The notes under the pieces were generated by a model. That model was not told the origin of the DNA and did not search any database. It worked only from the letters and a program-made list of their open reading frames with translations. A stretch of DNA of 32,380 nucleotides, taken from NCBI GenBank assembly GCA_964349835.1, contig CAYGID010000021.1, positions 1 to 32,380 of the forward strand, read 5' to 3'. The DNA comes from JAQVSH01 sp964349835. Lineage in GTDB: Bacteria; Bacteroidota; Bacteroidia; Bacteroidales; UBA4181. The position numbers and the translations under genes were made by a program. Positions 16,525 through 23,064 of the stretch are shown in pieces; the first letter of the stretch is position 1; every line of letters starts with the position of its first letter.

Positions 16525-17208
16525 CTATTCCTCCGGGCTATCGTCATAGTTCATGCTGTGTTTCAGCACCTTTGCCTCAACAAAGAAGATTATCTCTTCG
16601 GCAATGTTGTTGCAGTGGTCGCCTATGCGCTCCAGTTTGTGGCTGATGGAGTAGAGATGGAGGGCATAGATGGCATCGGCAGGGTTTTCGACAATAAAAT
16701 CGGCCACAATTTGGGTGGCGTTGTAGTTTATGTCGTCGAGCATGTCGTCCATGGCCAACACGCTGCCGGCCACTTGCGCATCTTCTGCATCGAGGGCGGT
16801 GTGAATCCTTTCGAGCATGTCGCGCACTACGGCAAACATCACCTGCAACTGAAGCTTGTTGAGCAGAAGGCTCGACGAGGCAACGGCCTGTGATTTTACC
16901 ACAAATCGGGCAATGCCATCGGCAAAGTCACCAATTCGCTCCAGGTTGGTTGCCATCTTCATAATGGCCAGCGTCATCCTGAGGTCGACCGCCACCGGGT
17001 GGAAGAGCGCCAGAAAGTTTTCGGATAAACTGTCGAGTTTTAGCTCCCGCGCGTTGATTCTGGGCTCCCGCGCCATCACGTCGCGCGCCAACTCGGTATC
17101 ATGGTTCCACAGAGCCTTTTCCGACTTGATTAGCTGAAGGTTTACCAGCGACCACATCTCCTGCACCTCGCGCCGGAGATTTTCTAATTCTAAAGTGAGT
17201 TGCTTCAT
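16525..17208 (-). CDS. phoU: Phosphate transport regulator PhoU
   Basis: A 227-residue all-helical protein with the PhoU double three-helix repeat. It links the PstSCAB transporter to PhoR/PhoB signalling and represses uptake when phosphate is plentiful. Repeat features are REPRINARELKLDS, RMTLAIMKMATNLERIGDFADGIARF in the first half and HLYSISHKLERIGDHCNNIAEEIIFF in the second (the two LERIGD metal-binding motifs). I start it at ATG 17208 (MKQLTLELENLRREV); the frame stays open 52 codons further upstream across the pstB end, but that sequence is basic and unlike PhoU. It is the last gene of the operon, 73 bp after pstB. Confidence 0.93.
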   Translation of the reverse strand: MKQLTLELENLRREVQEMWSLVNLQLIKSEKALWNHDTELARDVMAREPRINARELKLDSLSENFLALFHPVAVDLRMTLAIMKMATNLERIGDFADGIARFVVKSQAVASSSLLLNKLQLQVMFAVVRDMLERIHTALDAEDAQVAGSVLAMDDMLDDINYNATQIVADFIVENPADAIYALHLYSISHKLERIGDHCNNIAEEIIFFVEAKVLKHSMNYDDSPEE

Positions 17209-17281
17209 CGCGTTAAGTATTGATAGTGCTTGCCCTGGGTGTAGGCGGTGGAGTGAAGATAATGGGTGTAGTTGACATTCG

Positions 17282-18034
17282 CTATCCGAAACGGCCGGTA
17301 ATATAGTTTTGGGTCTCGATTTTCGACGGACTGGTAAAGATCTTTTTGGTGAGGTCGTACTCAATAAGTTCGCCCAGATAGAAGAAGGCAGTCATGTCGC
17401 TGACCCGCCCGGCCTGCTGCATATTGTGTGTAACAATAACAATGGTATAATTCTTTTTTAGCTCAAAAATCAGCTCTTCGACCTTCGCTGTGGAGATGGG
17501 GTCGAGCGCAGAGGCAGGTTCATCCATCAGAATCACTTCGGGCTCGATGGCCAGGGCTCTGGCAATACACAATCGCTGCTGCTGTCCGCCCGACAATTCG
17601 AAGGCCGACTTTTTCAGTTTGTCTTTTACTTCATCCCAAAGCACCGCTGCATATAACGACTCCTCGACTCGCTCCTTTATGAATTTCTCATCGCGTATTC
17701 CATTAACTCTCAAACCATAGGCCACATTTTCGAAAATGCTTTTGGGAAAGGGGTTGGCCTTTTGAAAAACCATTCCCACCTTTTTTCGCAACTCATCGAC
17801 TCGAACCCCCGAAGCATAAATATCGTGGCCATGCACCTTAATGACCCCCTCCAAACGAGACCCGTCTATCAAGTCGTTCATACGGTTAAAGAGCCGCAGA
17901 AAGGTAGACTTTCCGCATCCAGAGGGGCCTATAAATGCCGTTACACTATTTTTCTGAATGGTGAGCGTAATATCCTTGAGGGCCTGAAAGGTATCGTAAT
18001 AAAAATTCACCCTGTTTGCTTCGAGCTGTACCAT
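17282..18034 (-). CDS. pstB: Phosphate ABC transporter ATP-binding protein
   Basis: A 250-residue ABC ATPase of normal PstB length. It powers phosphate import through PstC and PstA. Walker A is GPSGCGKST (36-44), the signature LSGGQQQR (147-154), Walker B VILMDEP (167-173), and the PstB-typical segments LRLFNRMNDLI, GMVFQKANPFPKSIFENV and THNMQQAGRVSDMTAFF. It starts 9 bp after the pstA stop. Confidence 0.97.
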   Translation of the reverse strand: MVQLEANRVNFYYDTFQALKDITLTIQKNSVTAFIGPSGCGKSTFLRLFNRMNDLIDGSRLEGVIKVHGHDIYASGVRVDELRKKVGMVFQKANPFPKSIFENVAYGLRVNGIRDEKFIKERVEESLYAAVLWDEVKDKLKKSAFELSGGQQQRLCIARALAIEPEVILMDEPASALDPISTAKVEELIFELKKNYTIVIVTHNMQQAGRVSDMTAFFYLGELIEYDLTKKIFTSPSKIETQNYITGRFG

Positions 18035-18043
18035 GGGTCTCTG

Positions 18044-18934
18044 TTAATAATTGGTTTTAACTTTATTTGCGTAATATCGGCGTAGCGCGTTGGCCGACAG
18101 ATTTGCCAGCAACACAATAAAAATCAGTACCAGGGCAGTGCCGTAGGCAATCCCTCGCGAAGCCTCCACGTCGGTTCCGCTGGTGGCTATCACATAGAGG
18201 TGGTAGGGCAGCGCCATCACCTGATCGAAGATACTCGTGGGCAGCTTGGGCAAAAAGTAGGCGGCCACCGTGAAGAGAATGGGGGCAGTTTCGCCAGAGA
18301 CACGCCCCACCGACAGAATCAGCCCTGTAACAATATTGGGCATGGCCATGGGAAGCACCACCCTGTTAATGGTTTGCAGTTTGGTGGCACCTAAGGCCAG
18401 GCTTCCGTTCCGGAACGATTGGTCGATGGCCGCAAGCGCCTCTTCGGTGGTTCGGATCACCAAAGGGAGAGCCAACAAACCGAGTGTTAAAGAGCCCGCC
18501 AGAATAGAATCGCCAAAACCCAAGTGGTTTACAAAGAGAGCCATGCCAAACAAGCCGAATACAATAGAGGGTATGCCGCTCAAGTTGTTGGTCATGATGC
18601 GCACAAACCTCACCATCCAGTTATTGGCCGCGTACTCGTTAATGTAGATGCCCGACATCACTCCGATGGGAAAGGCAAACAAAATGCTTCCGAAGGTAAG
18701 AGCGAGCGTGCCCACAATGGCAGGGAAAATACCTCCGGAGGTCATGCCGTCGGAGGGCATTGAAGTGATAAACTCCCAACTGATTACGGAGATGCCCTTC
18801 AGAAAGATAAAGCCCAGAATCACAAAGAGAACGGCAATAATCAAAAGGGCCAACATTCGGAAGAGGGTAAAAGCCACCCATTGGCTCCGTCGCTTCGTTA
18901 TATCGATATGTGGAGGTAACTGCAAAGTGGTCAT
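18044..18934 (-). CDS. pstA: Phosphate ABC transporter permease PstA
   Basis: A 296-residue inner-membrane permease with about six transmembrane helices, the first at residues about 22-48. The coupling loop that meets PstB reads EEALAAIDQSFRNGSLALGATKLQTINRVVLP, the PstA form of the EAA motif. FPIGVMSGIYINEYA and NNLSGIPSIVFGLFGMALFV are also typical. It lies 10 bp after pstC and 9 bp before pstB. Confidence 0.96.
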   Translation of the reverse strand: MTTLQLPPHIDITKRRSQWVAFTLFRMLALLIIAVLFVILGFIFLKGISVISWEFITSMPSDGMTSGGIFPAIVGTLALTFGSILFAFPIGVMSGIYINEYAANNWMVRFVRIMTNNLSGIPSIVFGLFGMALFVNHLGFGDSILAGSLTLGLLALPLVIRTTEEALAAIDQSFRNGSLALGATKLQTINRVVLPMAMPNIVTGLILSVGRVSGETAPILFTVAAYFLPKLPTSIFDQVMALPYHLYVIATSGTDVEASRGIAYGTALVLIFIVLLANLSANALRRYYANKVKTNY

Positions 18935-18944
18935 GGCACTAAAT

Positions 18945-20138
18945 TTAAGCGTAACGGCGTTTTCTGGAGATCATCTCTACCGAGATACTCACGATAAGGG
19001 TAATGAGAAACAAGATACACCCCAAGGTAAAGAGCGCTTGGTAATGCACCCCGCCGGCAGGTGCTTCGCCCAACTCGGCAGCGATGGTGGCAGGGATGGT
19101 GCGTACCGGCTCAAGCAGGGAATGGGGCATTACGGCGGCATTTCCGGTAACCATTAACACTGCCATGGTTTCGCCTATGGCCCGCCCGATGCCCAGCACT
19201 ACTGCGGCCATAATTCCCGACAGAGAGTTGGGAATCACAACCTTATAAATTGTTTGCCAGTGGCTGGCTCCCAGCGCAAGACTGGCCTCTTTCATGGAGC
19301 GGGGTGTATTTCGCATGGCATCTTCGGCCACCGTAATCATGGTAGGCAGTGCCATAATAGCCAATATCACCGAACCGGCCAGAGCGGTTTCGCCTACAGG
19401 GAGGTTAAAGGTTTTCTGAATCAGGGGAACCAGTACCACCAGCCCGAAAAAGCCATATACCACTGAAGGTATTCCGGCGAGCAGTTCGATGAGCGGTTTC
19501 ATGATGCGTCGAACCCTCTCGTGCGCAATTTCGGCCAGATAGATGGCAACAGCCAATCCAAAGGGCAATGCTATTACGATGGCCCAAAAACTGACCCACA
19601 GCGTTCCGGTAATCAGGGGTAATACCCCATATTGAGCCACCGGCTGAGCGGTGGGATACCACTCCTTACCCAGGAAAAAATCGCGACCCGATATGTTCTC
19701 TTCGGGCCACACCCTGCCTTTAAAATTGGGATCGAGATAGGCCTCGGGAAAATAGGCAATGATGCCGGGTATAGAATCGACTACCCGGCTCAGAGCCGCA
19801 GGCAGATTTTCCATCTCTTCGCCAATCTCCTCCTCCGAAACGTACTGGGTGATGTCGCTTAACCGGAAGGGGAGAATGGGCTCATCGTCTCCACCCACTT
19901 CGTTCCAATGGGTAATATTGGCATCGAAAATCTCTTTGATCTGGAAGGAGGTGAGCGAATGGACGCGATTATCGGCATGTACCGCCAACACATAGCCGTC
20001 TTCTACCCTCTTCGCCGAAAAAATGCCTATCCCTTCGCGGAAAAGGAAGACAACAATAAGCAAAATGGCAATGCTGGTTACACTGCCACTTAACTTAAGT
20101 ACCGCTTCGATAATGCTTTCAAAAAATCTTCTTTTCAC
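18945..20138 (-). CDS. pstC: Phosphate ABC transporter permease PstC with a PstS-like periplasmic insert
   Basis: A 397-residue permease, longer than the roughly 310-residue enterobacterial PstC. The start codon is GTG (20138). A first transmembrane helix (about 18-40) is followed by about 120 periplasmic residues (45-165), then the usual permease core with VAIYLAEIAHERVRRIMKPLIELLAGIPSVVYGFFG and the EAA loop EDAMRNTPRSMKEASLALGASHWQTIYKVVIP. The insert resembles part of the PstS in the same operon: IKEIFDANITHWNEVGGDD against LEAIFTGKVKNWKEVGGDD, and IIAYFPEAYLDP against AIGYVGLAYLTP. It therefore looks like a shrunken substrate-binding domain, perhaps a docking or sensing module. The gene lies 53 bp after pstS. 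Confidence 0.93.
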   Translation of the reverse strand: MKRRFFESIIEAVLKLSGSVTSIAILLIVVFLFREGIGIFSAKRVEDGYVLAVHADNRVHSLTSFQIKEIFDANITHWNEVGGDDEPILPFRLSDITQYVSEEEIGEEMENLPAALSRVVDSIPGIIAYFPEAYLDPNFKGRVWPEENISGRDFFLGKEWYPTAQPVAQYGVLPLITGTLWVSFWAIVIALPFGLAVAIYLAEIAHERVRRIMKPLIELLAGIPSVVYGFFGLVVLVPLIQKTFNLPVGETALAGSVILAIMALPTMITVAEDAMRNTPRSMKEASLALGASHWQTIYKVVIPNSLSGIMAAVVLGIGRAIGETMAVLMVTGNAAVMPHSLLEPVRTIPATIAAELGEAPAGGVHYQALFTLGCILFLITLIVSISVEMISRKRRYA

Positions 20139-20191
20139 AACAGTGGGTTTTATCTACTAGAAGATGAACCGTTTACGACACAACGAAATCT

Positions 20192-21007
20192 CTATTTTAC
20201 GGGGATGTAGCCCACCTCCGAAACAATCTTCTGACCCTGGGCCGATAATACAAAATCGAGAAAGGGTTTCACGGTAGCCGCCAACTTCTTATCGAAATAG
20301 TAATAGAGCGGACGAACCACGGGATAGCTCTTGTCGAGTGCAGCTGCAACAGAGGGCCCAACAAAAGTGACTCCCTTATCGTACGACACCTTGAGCGCCT
20401 TGACCGAAGGGGTCAGGTAGGCAAGTCCCACATATCCTATAGCCCCCTTAGTTTGCGAAATCGACTGAATGATGGCTCCCGTGGCGGGCATGCTTAGTAC
20501 CGAGGCCATATAATTTTTGTTTTTCAGAACACTCTCTTTAAAAAACTCGTAGGTGCCCGAGCTGGTTTCGCGCGAATAGACCACAATCTGCAAATCATCG
20601 CCTCCCACCTCTTTCCAGTTCTTCACCTTTCCGGTAAAAATAGCCTCCAGCTGCTCGCGGGTTAGCTGACCCAATTTATTGGAGGGGTGCGTAATCACGG
20701 CAAGGGCATCCCAGGCAATGATAACTTCAGTTGCCGATTTTCCTGCCTCAGTAAGTTTGGCCTTTTCGTCGAATTTGATTTTCCGCGACGACATGGCAAT
20801 ATCGGTGGTTCCGTCGAGAAGGGCTGCAATTCCCACACCGCTCCCACCACCGGTAACCACTACCGACGAAGAGGCGTTCTGTTTCAGATAGGCTTCGGCC
20901 TCTTTTTGCGTTAAAGGCAATACAGTATCGCTTCCTTTAATTTTTTGCGCATAGAAATCCTGAACCATCAAAAGCGATGCGGCCAGAATCAAAATCATCT
21001 TTTTCAT
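20192..21007 (-). CDS. pstS: Phosphate-binding periplasmic protein PstS
   Basis: A 271-residue exported phosphate-binding protein. I use ATG 21007 (MKKMILILAASLL); a longer open frame begins at a TTG at 21034. Residues 1-20 are a signal peptide ending DFYA-Q, with no lipobox Cys, so it is soluble in the periplasm. Phosphate-binding loops are GSDTVLP (24-30), TGGGSGVG (52-59) and SRETSSGTYEFF (145-156). It follows the porin gene by 38 bp and precedes pstC. Confidence 0.95.
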   Translation of the reverse strand: MKKMILILAASLLMVQDFYAQKIKGSDTVLPLTQKEAEAYLKQNASSSVVVTGGGSGVGIAALLDGTTDIAMSSRKIKFDEKAKLTEAGKSATEVIIAWDALAVITHPSNKLGQLTREQLEAIFTGKVKNWKEVGGDDLQIVVYSRETSSGTYEFFKESVLKNKNYMASVLSMPATGAIIQSISQTKGAIGYVGLAYLTPSVKALKVSYDKGVTFVGPSVAAALDKSYPVVRPLYYYFDKKLAATVKPFLDFVLSAQGQKIVSEVGYIPVK

Positions 21008-21045
21008 ACTCTTTATTTTTATTGTTAATAACAACTGCTGTCGGA

Positions 21046-22311
21046 TTAAAACTTATACTGTAAACGAAGGGTAAACAAATTATCTTTTCTATCTTTTTCG
21101 TATCCCGAAAGATTATCGGAGGTTTCATTGCTTACAAAATCGTAATAGGCCATCAGGCGAACCGAGGCATTGAAGCGATAGAGCCATCCCAAGCCAATGG
21201 TGTTGTAAGCAATATCGGCCGCACCGGTCTTACTCCCGGCTACACCAATCTCACTCTTCTTTACATCCTTGTTGGGATCGTAGTAGTCGTACTTTGCCAC
21301 GAAAGAGTGTTTTGAGTGGAGGATATCCTGCACAAAATAGAGGTATGCACCCTGAAAGTCGCGCATATAGGTTGCTCCAGCGGGCAGCGTGGAGGCATTG
21401 GGACTCTTGGTCGATTTGTCGGTTCCCGGTTGGGTCCCGGCAAGGAACTCTCCGCGAAACTGGGTCATTCCCAATCCCGACTCCAGCATCAGCTGCCCGT
21501 CGATTCCTGTGTAGGAGCGTTTAGCCCAATAGGTTCCGGCTTCTCTTGCCACTTCCGAGAATGATGTGCCTTGCATTTCATAAACAGCATTTTCGGCAAA
21601 TACATCACCATTATAGTGCGACAGGCCAAGCCCTAACTTTAACTTATCGGTTGTTTTTGAAGCGGTGAGATGGCCAATAAAATCCTTATGGCTGTCGGAA
21701 TCCTGTCGGATTCCATTTCCGCCAAACAGCCCGGCCTCCAGTTTCAGGAAGTTGAGAGCATGACCCTTGGGTGCCTGAATGACCAGCATAGCACCCATAT
21801 CTCTCTCATCGGGGAAGAGGGTTGTAGTAACCCGGCTTCTTTCGGGCGATTCACGCCGTGAAGAAGAGTAGGAGATTTCATACCCAAAGGGGCGGTCGAA
21901 AATACCCGCTTTTAAAGCGAAGCTATTTAGCAACGGCTCCTTCACTAACAGATAGGCATCTTTAATTCCCACACCCTTTTCGGTCATATCCAATTGAAAT
22001 ACGGCTTGGCCAAACGTCTCATCGTAGGTAAACTTTACCCTGCCCCTGCGAATACCGAAGCGGTTAAAGGGAGTGGACTCTTCGGCCACGGTGCGAGCAT
22101 TTCCAATATTGAGCGAACCCTCTTTATCGGTCCATTGCCATTGACTCTGGATGTAACCGGAGAACTTAACCTTTGAAAGCTTCTCGACGGTAGACGACAG
22201 CAGATCGGTTTGTTGTTGCAATTTTTCGAGGGGAGTCGACTCCTCACCTTGCGCAAATGAAAGCGCTGGAAACATCAGAACTAAGGCGATTAACAGGATC
22301 TCTTTTTTCAC
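21046..22311 (-). CDS. Phosphate-selective porin, OprP/OprO family
   Basis: A 421-residue outer-membrane beta-barrel. The start is GTG at 22311; the protein begins with a clean signal peptide (KKEILLIALVLMFPALSFAQ), then a short coiled region (LEKLQQQTDLLSSTVEKLSKV), then the barrel starting FSGYIQSQWQWTD. FGIRRGRVKFTYDETFGQAVFQLDMTEKGVGIKDAYL and AGIFDRPFGYEISYSSSRRE fit the OprP family, and the last residue is Phe, as expected for assembly by the Bam machinery. It is the first gene of the Pho operon and should admit phosphate or polyphosphate; being upstream of pstS suggests strong induction under phosphate starvation. Confidence 0.9.
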   Translation of the reverse strand: MKKEILLIALVLMFPALSFAQGEESTPLEKLQQQTDLLSSTVEKLSKVKFSGYIQSQWQWTDKEGSLNIGNARTVAEESTPFNRFGIRRGRVKFTYDETFGQAVFQLDMTEKGVGIKDAYLLVKEPLLNSFALKAGIFDRPFGYEISYSSSRRESPERSRVTTTLFPDERDMGAMLVIQAPKGHALNFLKLEAGLFGGNGIRQDSDSHKDFIGHLTASKTTDKLKLGLGLSHYNGDVFAENAVYEMQGTSFSEVAREAGTYWAKRSYTGIDGQLMLESGLGMTQFRGEFLAGTQPGTDKSTKSPNASTLPAGATYMRDFQGAYLYFVQDILHSKHSFVAKYDYYDPNKDVKKSEIGVAGSKTGAADIAYNTIGLGWLYRFNASVRLMAYYDFVSNETSDNLSGYEKDRKDNLFTLRLQYKF

Positions 22312-22421
22312 AGAATTTCGTTTTGGATGAATGATGCTTGGTACCTTCTCTTTTCTGATGCAAAGAAAGGTGCCTGCTGTTAACTAGGTTTTATCTACTC
22401 ATTAATTAATTGCGATATGAT

Positions 22422-22438
22422 TATTAACCAAATGTTAA
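22422..22438 (-). promoter_or_regulatory. Candidate Pho box upstream of the porin-pst operon
   Basis: On the minus strand TTAACA-N5-TTAATA gives two half-sites at an 11-bp period, the spacing of PhoB/PhoP direct repeats. A third half-site TTAACA lies at 22378-22383. The box is 111-127 bp before the GTG at 22311. Between them a weak -7 candidate TTTCTTTG (complement of 22361-22368) has no matching -33 box, which would suit an activator-dependent promoter. The Bacteroidota Pho box is not well fixed in my knowledge. Confidence 0.35.
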
Positions 22439-22450
22439 CAAAGGGTGCAC

Positions 22451-22504
22451 TTCGCGCAAATGCTCTAATGCTCTAGTGCTGCGCTGGCGCGCAATGCTCT
22501 AATG
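22451..22504 (-). repeat. Dispersed non-coding repeat, copy B
   Basis: Reverse-complement copy of 16455-16508, about 50 of 54 positions identical. On the plus strand it reads TTCGCGCAA, then TGCTCTAA-type octamers around the core GCGCTGGCGCGC. It sits in the non-coding stretch upstream of the porin operon, so the two copies bracket that operon in inverted orientation. Confidence 0.8.
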
Positions 22505-22530
22505 ATGAGGGGCTAATGTAGTATTCAGCC

Positions 22531-22702
22531 ATTTGGATGTAACTGCCTCTGAGACAATGGAGAGGTTTGGCGGGGCCCCATCGCTCTCAATGAACGCTAA
22601 AAAGAGGAGCTGTTTGAGCGAAGCGAGTTCTCCTCTTTTAGTGAATGAGAGCGCTAATGGGTCGACAAACTTCGACCGTCGAAGAGGTAGTTACATCCAA
22701 AT
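22531..22702. repeat. 172-bp imperfect inverted repeat (MITE-like or structured RNA)
   Basis: The outer arms 22531-22550 and 22683-22702 are complementary at 19 of 20 positions, the other being G-T. Further inside, TTTG and CCCAT segments at 22567-22581 can pair with 22656-22670. CGCTCTCA (22582-22589) pairs with TGAGAGCG (22646-22653), and TAAAAAGAGGAG (22598-22609) pairs with CTCCTCTTTTA (22630-22640) with one bulge. The loop is about 20 bases around GAGCGAAGCGAG. There is no ORF inside and no obvious target-site duplication. It ends 31 bp before the -33 box of the B12 promoter. Confidence 0.75.
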
Positions 22703-22733
22703 AGGCAGAAAACATAAATTAGCATCATAGCGG

Positions 22734-22764
22734 TTGTCACTACGAAAAAGAATCGATACATTTG
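22734..22764 (+). promoter_or_regulatory. Promoter for the cobalamin riboswitch-btuB transcript
   Basis: TTG at 22734-22736, a 20-bp spacer, and TACATTTG at 22757-22764 fit the Bacteroidota TTG/TAnnTTTG promoter. Transcription should start a few bases later, just before the riboswitch. This is the best two-part promoter in the window. Confidence 0.7.
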
Positions 22765-22779
22765 CCACGATGTCGGTTC

Positions 22780-22945
22780 GCAACTTTCCTTCGCAGGAAA
22801 GGCGATGAAAAGGGAATCAGGTGTAAGTCCTGAACAGTCCCGCTGCTGTAAGTTCCTAGACCTTTGGATATTCGAAACCTGCCACTGTTTGTAAAAATGG
22901 GAAGGCTGTCTAAAGGGGAACAAGTCAGAAGACCTGCCGCTGTTA
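22780..22945 (+). promoter_or_regulatory. Cobalamin (adenosylcobalamin-type) riboswitch
   Basis: The conserved core is plain: GGGAATCAGGTGTAAGTCC with CAGTCCCGC and CTGTAAG (about 22812-22852), then the B12 box with GCCACTG (22881-22887), GGAAGGC and GTCAGAAGACCTGCC (22923-22937). A local hairpin CTTTCC-TTCGCA-GGAAAG (22785-22802) opens the element. No U-tract terminator follows it; a 7-bp hairpin with one bulge at 22960-22980 ends just before an ATG at 22984, so control of translation start is more likely than termination. Bound cobalamin should shut off btuB and btuG. Boundaries are approximate. Confidence 0.93.
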
Positions 22946-22983
22946 TTTGTTTCATCAGCTTTCGAGGATAGAGCCTGAAACCG

Positions 22984-23064
22984 ATGTCGACGCATAATCT
23001 TTTGCTGTTCTCATTTGTTTCGTTTCCGTTTTCGAAGGCTGCTTACAGGCCCAACCGGAAATGA
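22984..23064 (+). CDS. Possible 26-residue leader peptide overlapping btuB
   Basis: An ORF of 27 codons begins MSTHNLLLFSFVSF and ends AAYRPNRK, with its TGA at 23062-23064 overlapping the btuB ATG at 23061 in an ATGA. It starts 39 bp after the riboswitch and right behind a small hairpin. If translated, ribosomes finishing it would be placed on the btuB start, so the riboswitch could act on the leader ATG. It could equally be chance. No homologue is recognised. Confidence 0.3.
   Translation: MSTHNLLLFSFVSFPFSKAAYRPNRK

Noticed and set aside
17209..17364. Extended phoU N-terminus overlapping pstB
   Set aside because: Basic, low-conservation sequence unlike PhoU; the ATG at 17208 gives a normal-length PhoU.
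22531..22702. Insertion sequence
   Set aside because: No transposase ORF and no clear target-site duplication, so I report only an inverted repeat.
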